NCBI GenBank assembly: GCA_934643765.1
Contig: CAKUCT010000028.1
Span: 1 to 13,844 of the forward strand
From: an uncultured Oscillospiraceae bacterium
GTDB lineage: Bacteria > Bacillota > Clostridia > Oscillospirales > Oscillospiraceae
Length of the DNA stretch: 13,844 nt
Direction: 5' to 3'
Position numbers and translations under genes: made by a program. Shown here piece by piece: positions 6,351 to 12,861 of the stretch. Every line of letters begins with the position of its first letter. Within the stretch, counting starts at the first letter, position 1. The notes beneath the pieces are model-generated. The model had not been told where the DNA came from and did no database searches. It saw nothing but the letters and a program-made list of their open reading frames with translations.

Positions 6351-7402
6351 GTCTGATATATCATGAGCGGCCGGGCGTGTATTCCAGCTATGACGCGTCG
6401 TCCATTATGGCAAGGGGCTCAACAGAGCGCGTGATCGCGCTGATCGGCGTGGCGGAGGACGCGGAGGCGGGGCTTTATACGCTGCGCTCGTATTCAGAGG
6501 CGAAGGAGGCGTTCGGAGAAGAAAGCGAGCTTGGCCGGATGGCGAAGATCGCGTATCAGAACGGGGCGGGAACGGTGCTGGCAAGCCCGGTGGCAAGCGA
6601 TACGCTTGCGGCGTATCAGGCGGCGCTGGCGCTGGTGTTCGCAGAGAAGCAGGCAGGGTTCTGTGTGGTGGCAAGCGCGCTGGAGACGGTGCACAAGGCG
6701 CTGCGCGACGCGGTGGAAGAGGCGTCGGGGCAGAAAGGAGAGTGCATCGGGCTGATCGGACTGCGCGCGCCAGGCATCAAGGATCTGACGGACCGGGCGG
6801 CGGAGCTGAACTCGGAGCGGATGGTGCTCATCGGTCCGGATGTCTATGTCTGGGGCGAGCAGAGCGCGTCGGGCGGCTTTATGGCCGCGGCGGCGCTGGC
6901 GGGAGTGCTGACAGATCAGTCGGACCCGGCGCTGCCGCTCAACGGGCAGGTGCTGCGCGGTGTGACGGGTGTGAGCGCAATGTATGAAGAGACGCAGATT
7001 GACGCGCTGGTGACAGGCGGCGTGACGGTTCTCGAGTGCTACGGCGGAAAAGTCAGCGTATTGCGCGGCATTACGACCCGGACGAAGACCGGCGGCAGCG
7101 CGGATACGACGTTCCGGGAGTTGGGGACAATTCTGATTGTAGACGATGTGATCCCGGCGATCCGCAAGAGTCTGCGCGCAAAATTCACGCGGGCAAAGAA
7201 CAACGCACTGACAAGAAACGCGATCCGCAACCAGGTGATTGTGGAGCTGGAGGACCGGATTGCGCGCGAGATCATTGAGAGCTATGAGAATCTGACGGTC
7301 ACGGCGCTGGAATCGGATCCGACGACGTGCGTGGTGGAGTTCTCGTTTACGGTGGTGCATGGGCTGAACCGGATTTATCTGACGGCCCATATCAATGTCT
7401 GA
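6347..7402 (+). CDS. Contractile tail sheath protein, XkdK-like (351 aa)
   Basis: The protein that surrounds the tail tube and contracts to drive it through the target envelope. It opens with the sheath-typical ERPGVYSSYDASS (8-20). The conserved C-terminal core has TFRELGTILIVDDVIPAIRK (256-275 region), RNAIRNQVIVELEDRI and the closing beta handshake VVEFSFTVVHGLNRIYLTA. At 351 aa it is shorter than PBSX XkdK (about 466) or Mu L (about 495), meaning that only the contractile core and little surface decoration remain. AAGGAG (6334-6339) and an ATGA overlap set the start. It establishes that the particle is myovirus-like. Confidence 0.9.
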   Translation: MSLIYHERPGVYSSYDASSIMARGSTERVIALIGVAEDAEAGLYTLRSYSEAKEAFGEESELGRMAKIAYQNGAGTVLASPVASDTLAAYQAALALVFAEKQAGFCVVASALETVHKALRDAVEEASGQKGECIGLIGLRAPGIKDLTDRAAELNSERMVLIGPDVYVWGEQSASGGFMAAAALAGVLTDQSDPALPLNGQVLRGVTGVSAMYEETQIDALVTGGVTVLECYGGKVSVLRGITTRTKTGGSADTTFRELGTILIVDDVIPAIRKSLRAKFTRAKNNALTRNAIRNQVIVELEDRIAREIIESYENLTVTALESDPTTCVVEFSFTVVHGLNRIYLTAHINV

Positions 7403-7413
7403 GGAGGGAGAGT

Positions 7414-7803
7414 ATGGCGATTCGGAAAATTCCGACGACGGCGGATATCTATCTGGAGGTAAACGGGGTACGTGTGGCGGTGGTGCAGAGCTACAAGGTG
7501 ACGGCCAGCCGCGAGAGCAAGGCGATTTATGCCTTCGGCCAGTCCGAGCCGGTGACGACGATTCGCGGGCAGAGCCAGTATACGCTGGAGCTGACGAGAC
7601 TCTACGCGACCGATGAGGCCATCCGCGACGGGCTGAGCTTTGCGGATATGGACGATTTTTCGCTGGTCATCTGCAAGCCGGACCGGAACGTGATCTACAC
7701 GGGCTGCCAGTGGAAGAGTCTGCAGGAGAGCGCGGAGGTCGGCGGCAATGTGATGGAGAAGGTCACGGTGGAAGCCGGGCGGCGGATTGAAAATCTGCTG
7801 TGA
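7414..7803 (+). CDS. Tail tube protein, XkdM-like (129 aa)
   Basis: Hexamers of this protein stack into the inner tube. The ATG at 7414 follows GAGGAGGGAG; the open frame upstream lies inside the sheath gene. The 129-aa beta-rich product has TTADIYLEVNGVRVAVVQSY, a pattern of the first tube strands, then EPVTTIRGQSQYTLELTRLY, and it ends VMEKVTVEAGRRIENL. The order sheath then tube is that of contractile tails. Length matches small tube proteins of PBSX-type and R-type particles (about 130-170 aa). Its stop overlaps the next ATG by one base. Confidence 0.85.
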   Translation: MAIRKIPTTADIYLEVNGVRVAVVQSYKVTASRESKAIYAFGQSEPVTTIRGQSQYTLELTRLYATDEAIRDGLSFADMDDFSLVICKPDRNVIYTGCQWKSLQESAEVGGNVMEKVTVEAGRRIENLL

Positions 7804-8468
7804 TGGACAAGAAGCTTTTGAAGCTGCTCGGCGGAAGCGGGAAACGGAAGACGCCGGACGGGACGGAGCTGTGGGTGATTCCGGCGATGGAACTGCTGCG
7901 TGCCCGGCGCGAAGCGCATGATAGCTGCGCAGACGATCCGCAGGCGTTGGGGCTGTGGCTCAACGCGTGCGTTCTGGCAAGGGCAGCCAGGCGGGACGGA
8001 AAGCGGCTGTTTGAAAGCGGAGAGCAGGTTCTTAAAACGCTGCCGGCGGCGGTGATTGCGCGGTGGATGGAGATTTATGCGGCGCTTTGCAGTGAGGAAA
8101 ATCCGTCCTGCAGCGAAGAAAATGCGCAGGCGCTTTGCCGGGCACTGGAGCAGGCGCCGTATGAGCGTCTCAAGTGGCGCGTGCTGCGTGCATTCGGCGT
8201 GCTGCCGACGGAGGCACGGGCCAGACAGATGACGGATGGGGCGTATCTTTACTGCGTGGCGCAGATGATGCTCGATGAGCAGGAGAAGCTGCAGATGCTC
8301 TGCCCGAGCTGCCGGGAACAGGCGGAGCGGGAGGTATGCCCGGTGTGCGGTGCGGCGGCCGGAGAGCAGAACGCGATGTTTGATGAAAAACGATTTGAGG
8401 AACTGAAACATGCTCAAGTACATGAAAGCGCTTTTGGAAAAGCAGATGCAGATGGCGGCGCAGTTTGA
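7803..8468 (+). CDS. Zinc-ribbon protein at the tail assembly chaperone position (221 aa)
   Basis: I do not recognise the family. It lies where XkdN or gpG-type tail assembly chaperones are encoded, between the tube and the tape-measure slot. The protein is mainly helical with an early GTELWVIPAMELLRAR segment, an Ala/Arg-rich centre and a C-terminal zinc ribbon: C167-x2-C170-x8-C179-x2-C182, a motif not expected in classical chaperones. A near tandem repeat (CSEEN at 96-100 and 103-107) lies in the middle. ATG 7803 is chosen for its TGATG overlap; a GTG at 7800 is the alternative. There is no clear ribosome site, so translation probably depends on coupling. A chaperone role is inferred from position only. 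Confidence 0.5.
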   Translation: MDKKLLKLLGGSGKRKTPDGTELWVIPAMELLRARREAHDSCADDPQALGLWLNACVLARAARRDGKRLFESGEQVLKTLPAAVIARWMEIYAALCSEENPSCSEENAQALCRALEQAPYERLKWRVLRAFGVLPTEARARQMTDGAYLYCVAQMMLDEQEKLQMLCPSCREQAEREVCPVCGAAAGEQNAMFDEKRFEELKHAQVHESAFGKADADGGAV

Positions 8469-8913
8469 AGCTGCGCCGCAGCTTTCCATCCGGGAATATA
8501 CGCTCCGGCCATTGGCGCCGGAGCGGGAGGAAGAACTGCAGGCGCAGCAGAGTATGCAGCTGCGTCAGAACCGTGCGGAGGATGCGGCAGAAATAACGCA
8601 GGCGCCGGAGCAGGCGGCAAAGGAAATGCTTGGCCGTCTTTCACGCGCGGCGGCGCGGACGGAGCAGCTGCGGCTGCAGAAGATGGAGCTTGGCGCGCAG
8701 GAGCAGACGCGGCGGATGGAGCGCGCGATGGAGCAGTTGCAGGCCAGGCAGACAGTTAATCTTGCCGCGCGGACGCCGGACAATACGGCGGGGGGACTGA
8801 TTGGAAGCGAGCGCAGGCAGATGACAGTGGAGGGCCTGGCGTCAGACGCGACACAGCGCTCGATGCAGGAGATTTCGCGCTTTTTTGAGCGCGATGCCAG
8901 AAGGTATGGGTAA
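8410..8913 (+). CDS. Short helical protein in the tape-measure slot (167 aa)
   Basis: I cannot assign a family. The 167-aa product is rich in Gln, Glu, Arg, Ala and Met. Residues about 35-115 (for example ARTEQLRLQKMELGAQEQT) look like a long helix or coiled coil without prolines over most of its length. A short Gly/Thr-rich break (118-135) leads to a final amphipathic helix (SMQEISRFFERDARRY, 151-166). It stands exactly between the chaperone position and the LysM hub gene, where the tape measure protein is normally encoded. There are no transmembrane stretches or lytic domains. GAGGAA (8397-8402) supports ATG 8410, and the gene overlaps the previous one by 59 bases in another frame. It may be a minimal tape measure or a baseplate/tube initiator. 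Confidence 0.5.
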   Translation: MLKYMKALLEKQMQMAAQFEAAPQLSIREYTLRPLAPEREEELQAQQSMQLRQNRAEDAAEITQAPEQAAKEMLGRLSRAAARTEQLRLQKMELGAQEQTRRMERAMEQLQARQTVNLAARTPDNTAGGLIGSERRQMTVEGLASDATQRSMQEISRFFERDARRYG

Positions 8914-8927
8914 GAGGAGGATACGGT

Positions 8928-9467
8928 ATGCTGAACATGCGCTATAAGTCGTTTGTATGGCCGAATAATCCGCGGACGTATACGCTCAGCTGCAAGCGGC
9001 AGACGGTAACGCACAAGGTGCCGATGGGTGGCTTTGTGGTGCAGGATCTGGGCGTTTACGCCGCGGTCATGCAGGGCCAGGGAGAGTTCTACGGAGAAGG
9101 GGCGTATGAGAAGTTTCAAGAGCTGCTGCAGGTGTTTCAGACGGGCGGCGCGGGGCTGCTGGTGCACCCGGTGTGGCAGGCGGGCAGCGCGTATTTTACA
9201 GATCTGCGGCTGACGCAGGAGCCGCGGGAGGACTATGTGGCGTACAGCTTTGAATTCTGCCAGGCGTCTATGCAAAGCGGCGCAGAGACGGGGATGGATC
9301 TAGCTGGTACAAGCGGCGGCAAGCGCTATTGCGAGCTTTCGGCGGGGCAAACGCTGTGGGAAGTCTGCGCGGGCTATGGGCTGAGCATGGCGGCGCTTTT
9401 GAAGCTCAACCCGGAGATTGCAAAGCCCGGAAGCGTGTTTCCGGGGCAGCGGGTGCGCGTGCAATGA
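8928..9467 (+). CDS. LysM-domain baseplate hub/tail protein, XkdP-like (179 aa)
   Basis: Two parts are visible. Residues 1-120 (beginning RYKSFVWPNNPRTYTLSCK) are a beta-rich domain of the kind found in tail proteins that bind the tube end near the baseplate. Residues 134-179 form a LysM domain (SAGQTLWEVCAGYGLSMAALL, shown here in part, then NPEIAKPGSVFPGQRVRV), which binds peptidoglycan or, in tail baseplates, acts as a structural module as in XkdP or T4 gp53. An AGAGGAGG site sits before the ATG. The stop overlaps the next start (ATGA). This order, tape-measure slot, LysM protein, gpD-like hub, is that of PBSX. Confidence 0.75.
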   Translation: MLNMRYKSFVWPNNPRTYTLSCKRQTVTHKVPMGGFVVQDLGVYAAVMQGQGEFYGEGAYEKFQELLQVFQTGGAGLLVHPVWQAGSAYFTDLRLTQEPREDYVAYSFEFCQASMQSGAETGMDLAGTSGGKRYCELSAGQTLWEVCAGYGLSMAALLKLNPEIAKPGSVFPGQRVRVQ

Positions 9468-10387
9468 CGGGGTATGTTGTAAGCTGCGGCGGCGCCAGAA
9501 CGCAGCTGCCGGCGCTGCTACAGTGGAGCGTGCGGCGGACAGACGGAGATCCCTGCGACAGCTTCAGCGTGCAGTTCGCGGCGCGGGAGTCTACGATTGC
9601 GCTGCTGGAGCAGGCGACAGAGTTTCAGGGCTTTGAAGGAAGGACGCTTGTGTGTACGGGGATTGTGGATGATTTTGAAGTGCGGCTGGATCAGAACGGA
9701 CTTCTGGCGGAGGTGTCCGGCCGGGGGATGGCGGCGCGGATGATGGATATGCAGACGCCGGCGGCGGAGTATCTGAGCGCGCAGCTGGAGGATATTCTGA
9801 GCGCGTATGTCAGACCCTGCGGCATCACAAAAATCCAGGCGGACGAGATGGGGCCGGTTGCGAACTTCGTGGTGCAGACGGGGGCGAGCTGCTATCAGGC
9901 ACTGGCAGGCTTCTGCCGGCACAGCGCGGAGATTGCGCCGCGGTTTCTGGCGGACGGAACGCTGGTTCTGCAGAAGCAGCGGCCAGGAAAGATCATACGG
10001 CTGACGCAAGGCTTTACGCAGGCGCAGTACGCGAGAAGGCGCTACGGGGTGGCTGCAAAGCAGGTGCTCATCAATACGCGCGACGGAAGCTATGAGACGG
10101 CGCTGTATCCGGAATTTGAGGCGCTGGGCGGGACGAGTGTACATTACGCAGGCCGCACGGGCGATAAAATCCGGGCAGGTTTCCGCACGGCAAAGCAGCG
10201 GCTGGACGATACGAAGCGCGACGAGCGGCTGGTGAGCGTGTGCGTGCCGGGTGTGTTTGCGGCCGAGCCTCTGGACTGCGTGGAGCTGCAGATCGACGGG
10301 CTTGGAATACGGAAGACGATGACGGTGCAGGAGGCGCAGTCGATGTGCGACGCATCGGGCGCGCGCTGCATTCTGACGCTGAGGTGA
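9464..10387 (+). CDS. Baseplate hub protein, gpD/XkdQ (late control D-like) family (307 aa)
   Basis: The central hub ring linking tail tube and spike. The ATG at 9464 overlaps the LysM gene stop; the frame stays open further upstream but only inside that gene. The 307 aa show the gpD-like order: an N-terminal WSVRRTDGDPCDSFSVQF segment (21-38), CTGIVDDFEVRLDQNGLLAE (64-83), then the GRGMAARMMDM loop (87-97). Later parts include LADGTLVLQKQ and a C-terminal GIRKTMTVQEAQSMCD region. This pattern matches T4 gp27, Mu gp44 and P2 gpD-type hubs. No lysozyme or peptidase insert is present. Confidence 0.78.
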   Translation: MTGYVVSCGGARTQLPALLQWSVRRTDGDPCDSFSVQFAARESTIALLEQATEFQGFEGRTLVCTGIVDDFEVRLDQNGLLAEVSGRGMAARMMDMQTPAAEYLSAQLEDILSAYVRPCGITKIQADEMGPVANFVVQTGASCYQALAGFCRHSAEIAPRFLADGTLVLQKQRPGKIIRLTQGFTQAQYARRRYGVAAKQVLINTRDGSYETALYPEFEALGGTSVHYAGRTGDKIRAGFRTAKQRLDDTKRDERLVSVCVPGVFAAEPLDCVELQIDGLGIRKTMTVQEAQSMCDASGARCILTLR

Positions 10388-10392
10388 AGAAT

Positions 10393-10764
10393 ATGTGGTT
10401 ATCAAGACGTGTGATGCAGGATAAAAGCCCCGAAGATCCGGCGACGCTCGGAACGGTGACGATCGGGGGAAAGGAGCCTGCCGTTCTGACGGATGCGGAA
10501 AAGCGCCGGGCGAAGGTAATCTCGCCTGGCGGGTACTGCTGGAACCCGGCGGCGACGGACTGCGTGCTGGTTGTGAAGGGAAACGAGCTGTATGTGGCGG
10601 GAATGCCGCAGGGCGGAACGATGGGGCTGCAGCCGGGAGAGGTTCTGATTTTTGCGAAAAATACAAGAATGAAGCTCGGAAACGACGGGAAAATCCGGGT
10701 GACAGGCGATGTGTATATCGATGGAGATCTGTATGTGAACGGGCAGAAGATGGAGGTGCCGTGA
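10393..10764 (+). CDS. Baseplate spike protein, gpV/Mu gp45-like, minimal (123 aa)
   Basis: The membrane-piercing tip at the end of the tube. The 123-aa product holds an OB-like segment with RAKVISPGGYCWNPAATDCV (39-58), GMPQGGTMGLQPGEVLIF (71-88), then a short beta-helix stretch GDVYIDGDLYVNGQKM (105-120). The family usually runs to about 200 aa (P2 gpV 211), so this version is short, mainly in the N-terminal part and tip. No HxH metal tip motif is seen. GAGGTGA precedes the ATG at 10393. It may combine with a tip protein encoded elsewhere or act alone as a blunt spike. Confidence 0.7.
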   Translation: MWLSRRVMQDKSPEDPATLGTVTIGGKEPAVLTDAEKRRAKVISPGGYCWNPAATDCVLVVKGNELYVAGMPQGGTMGLQPGEVLIFAKNTRMKLGNDGKIRVTGDVYIDGDLYVNGQKMEVP

Positions 10765-11108
10765 TGGAAAATCTGCTGCGGGACGGCGATTATGTGCCGA
10801 ATGGGTTCGGCGGCTTTACGAGATTATATGGCGCGCAGGAGGTTCTGGCGCGGGCGCTGTTCAAGCTGACGTGCAGGCGCGGCGCGCTGCCGTTTTTGCC
10901 GGAGCTGGGAAGCAGGCTGCTGGAGCTCGGGAAGGAAAAACCGGCGGGCCGGGCAGCTCTGGCGCGGCAGTATGCCGCGCAGGCGCTTTGCGGTATGGGA
11001 CTGGAGGTAGAGGACGCGAAGGTGACGCAGACGGCGGACGGGCACGCGCGCGTTGAATTCTGGCTGCGCTATGCAGACGCGCAGCAGGCGGTGGAGGTGA
11101 ACATATGA
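10764..11108 (+). CDS. Baseplate wedge protein, gp25/XkdS-like (DUF2634-like) (114 aa)
   Basis: Part of the baseplate wedge that starts sheath assembly. ATG 10764 overlaps the previous stop by one base and follows GGAGGTG (10752-10758); a GTG at 10761 is an alternative. The 114 aa contain RRGALPFLPELGSRLLELGK (39-58), the hallmark of gp25-like proteins, including the E-P/PE turn near G-S. The C-terminal beta strand pair ends in VEVNI. Its place between spike and baseplate J is typical for PBSX, Mu (gp46) and P2 (gpW) baseplates. Confidence 0.82.
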   Translation: MENLLRDGDYVPNGFGGFTRLYGAQEVLARALFKLTCRRGALPFLPELGSRLLELGKEKPAGRAALARQYAAQALCGMGLEVEDAKVTQTADGHARVEFWLRYADAQQAVEVNI

Positions 11109-12163
11109 AGGAAGTGGAAGAGCTTTACGGCCAGATGCTGGCCGTGTTTGAGCAGAAGACGGGATTTACGATGGACGATACGGCGGATCTTGCCGTCCGG
11201 CTGTATGCGGCGGCTGCACAGATTCAGACGCTCTATGCCTACTGCGACTGGGCAATGAACCAGAGCTTTCCGCAGACGGCGACGGGGGAATATCTGGACT
11301 ATCACGCGGCGCTGCGCGGGATTACGCGAAAGGCCGGAACGAAGGCGGCCGGAACGCTGCGGTTCCGGATTGACCGGGCGCTGGAGAGCGATCTTGTGAT
11401 TGCGGAGGGGACGGTCTGCTCGACAGCTGGGCTGGTGCGGTTCGTAACGACAAAGGCCGGCGTAATCGGCGCGGGGGAACTTTACACCGACATTCCAGCG
11501 CAGGCTGAGCAGGCCGGTACGGCGGGAAACGCAGGCGTGGAGACGATCACGGTTCTGACGCGCGCGCCGGAGGGTGTGGCCGGGGTACTCAACCCGGCGG
11601 CATTTTCAGGCGGCAGCGGGGCTGAGGATGACGAGAGCCTGCGGCTGCGCGTGCTCGACAGCTTCATCCGGCTGCCGAATGGGGCGAACGCGGCGTTTTA
11701 TGAGCTGCGGGCGCTGAGCCACGCGGGTGTGGAGGCGGCGGTGGTGATTCCGCGGATGAACGGCATCGGAACGGTCGGCGTGGTGATTGCGTCGGCCGAG
11801 GGTGTGCCGTCCGAGAGCTTGCTTGCGCAGGTGCAGGCGGATCTGGACGCGGTGCGCGAGATTGCGGTGGATGTGACGGTGCTCGCACCGCAGGTGCAGG
11901 AGGTATCTGTTTCAGTGAAGCTCAAGCCAAAAAAGGGCGTGAGCTTTGCGGCGGCAAAGGCTGCGGCAGAGAAGGCGATTAAAGGCTGCTTTACGGGCGC
12001 GATGCTGGGAAAGAGTCTGTACCGCGCGGCCATCGGCGGCGCAATTTTTTCAACGGGGATGGTCGAAAACTATGTGCTGCAGCAGCCGGAGCAGGACATC
12101 ACGGCCACGGAGCGGACGCTTGTCAGGCTGAAGAGCCTGCAGGTGACGGAGGATGAAGCATGA
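11105..12163 (+). CDS. Baseplate J-like protein, XkdT/gpJ/gp47 family (352 aa)
   Basis: The major wedge protein that links hub, gp25-like protein and periphery, and relays the trigger for sheath contraction. Residues 163-180 carry the family signature NPAAFSGGSGAEDDESLR, followed by a conserved LRVLDSFIRLPNGANAAFYE (181-200) segment. The N-terminal helices (FEQKTGFTMDDTADLAVRLY) and the beta domain with AGTLRFRID are as expected. Length is normal (about 350 aa). GGAGGTGA lies upstream of the ATG, which overlaps the previous stop (ATGA). No sign of decay. Confidence 0.9.
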   Translation: MKEVEELYGQMLAVFEQKTGFTMDDTADLAVRLYAAAAQIQTLYAYCDWAMNQSFPQTATGEYLDYHAALRGITRKAGTKAAGTLRFRIDRALESDLVIAEGTVCSTAGLVRFVTTKAGVIGAGELYTDIPAQAEQAGTAGNAGVETITVLTRAPEGVAGVLNPAAFSGGSGAEDDESLRLRVLDSFIRLPNGANAAFYELRALSHAGVEAAVVIPRMNGIGTVGVVIASAEGVPSESLLAQVQADLDAVREIAVDVTVLAPQVQEVSVSVKLKPKKGVSFAAAKAAAEKAIKGCFTGAMLGKSLYRAAIGGAIFSTGMVENYVLQQPEQDITATERTLVRLKSLQVTEDEA

Positions 12164-12735
12164 GCTACACAGACGAGTTGGTGGACATGCTCCGGGGCCT
12201 TGGCGTCTACAGCTTTCGCGAGGGGAGCTTTTCACTTGCCGAACTGCAGGCGCTTGGCGCGCAGCTGGACGCGGCGGACGGCGCGTTTGCCGCGGCGCAG
12301 AAGGAAACGATTGTGATGACGGCGCAGGACGAGGGCCTTTCTAAAATGGAGGCGCTGTTTCGCAGCAGACCGCCGGCCAGAACCGTGCAGGCCAGGCGCG
12401 CGGCCATCGCGGGATTTTTGCAGATCGGCGGAGACAGCTTTACACTGGAGGCGATCAACCGGTGCCTGGCGGCGTGCGGTGTGGCATGCAGGGTGGAGGA
12501 GCTGGAGCAGGTCAACTGCGTGAAGGTCTGGTTCCCGGGCGTCATGGGCGTACCGGATGGGTTTTCGGAGATGAAAATCATCATAGAAGACATTCTGCCG
12601 TGCCAGCTGGGAATTACCTATTGGTTCCGCTACTGCACATGGCAGGAGACACAGGACTACGGGCTCACGTGGGGCGATCTGAACGCGATGACGTGGCACG
12701 AATGGGAGACCTATCACGAAGAATCAGAAAATTGA
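12160..12735 (+). CDS. Tail protein I/XkdU-like (DUF2313) with tryptophan-rich C-terminus (191 aa)
   Basis: Last gene of the operon. XkdU/gpI proteins sit at the baseplate edge and normally connect tail fibres. Features are an N-terminal helix with DELVDMLRGLGVY, residues 47-68 with IVMTAQDEGLSKMEALF (family-like), the AAIAGFLQIGGDSFTLEAIN segment (81-100) and a C-terminal run with Trp at 161, 171, 179 and 182 in a repeated T-W pattern (LTWGDLNAMTWHEWE). GGAGGA (12148-12153) supports the ATG. No fibre gene follows: the stop is directly followed by a terminator, leaving gpI with no fibre partner in this operon. Confidence 0.8.
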   Translation: MSYTDELVDMLRGLGVYSFREGSFSLAELQALGAQLDAADGAFAAAQKETIVMTAQDEGLSKMEALFRSRPPARTVQARRAAIAGFLQIGGDSFTLEAINRCLAACGVACRVEELEQVNCVKVWFPGVMGVPDGFSEMKIIIEDILPCQLGITYWFRYCTWQETQDYGLTWGDLNAMTWHEWETYHEESEN

Positions 12736-12739
12736 GCAA

Positions 12740-12778
12740 ATCCCCCGCTCCGGCAGAAGCCGGAGCGGGGGATTTTTT
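12740..12778 (+). terminator. Strong intrinsic terminator at operon end
   Basis: A perfect 15-bp GC-rich stem (12740-12754 with 12759-12773) with loop AGAA (12755-12758) is followed by T residues through 12778. It lies four bases after the gpI-like stop. AAA flanks (12738-12739) allow partial extension and perhaps function in both directions. It ends the structural operon and separates it from the MarR-MATE unit. Confidence 0.9.
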
Positions 12779-12790
12779 GCTGAAAAGGGA

Positions 12791-12818
12791 TTGACAAACG
12801 TGTGCAAAACCATATAAT
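12791..12818 (+). promoter_or_regulatory. Consensus sigma-A promoter of the MarR-MATE unit
   Basis: A perfect TTGACA (12791-12796), a 16-base spacer and a perfect TATAAT (12813-12818). It lies just after the terminator and drives the downstream MarR gene. Such a strong core with an operator placed on the -10 fits a repressed, inducible promoter. Confidence 0.9.
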
Positions 12819-12833
12819 TATCAACGATAATTA
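12815..12833. promoter_or_regulatory. MarR-type operator overlapping the -10
   Basis: Two perfect 8-base arms (TAATTATC at 12815-12822 and GATAATTA at 12826-12833) flank a 3-base AAC spacer. A second short palindrome, GTAATTAC (12840-12847), follows before the ribosome site. The dyad covers the end of the -10 and the transcription start, so binding by the MarR product would block transcription (autorepression). Confidence 0.72.
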
Positions 12834-12861
12834 ACTGTGGTAATTACAAGGAGATCAACAT

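Noticed and set aside
8391..8468. Possible programmed frameshift joining the zinc-ribbon gene to the 167-aa gene, as in lambda G/GT
   Set aside because: The second frame is +1 (or -2) relative to the first, no slippery heptamer in the correct register is present in the overlap, and the downstream gene has its own GAGGAA site and ATG. Kept only as a remote possibility.
1..12860. Attachment-site direct repeats flanking the operon
   Set aside because: Comparing 1-163 with 12736-12861 by eye gave no shared stretch longer than a few bases. The outer end could still lie left of the window.
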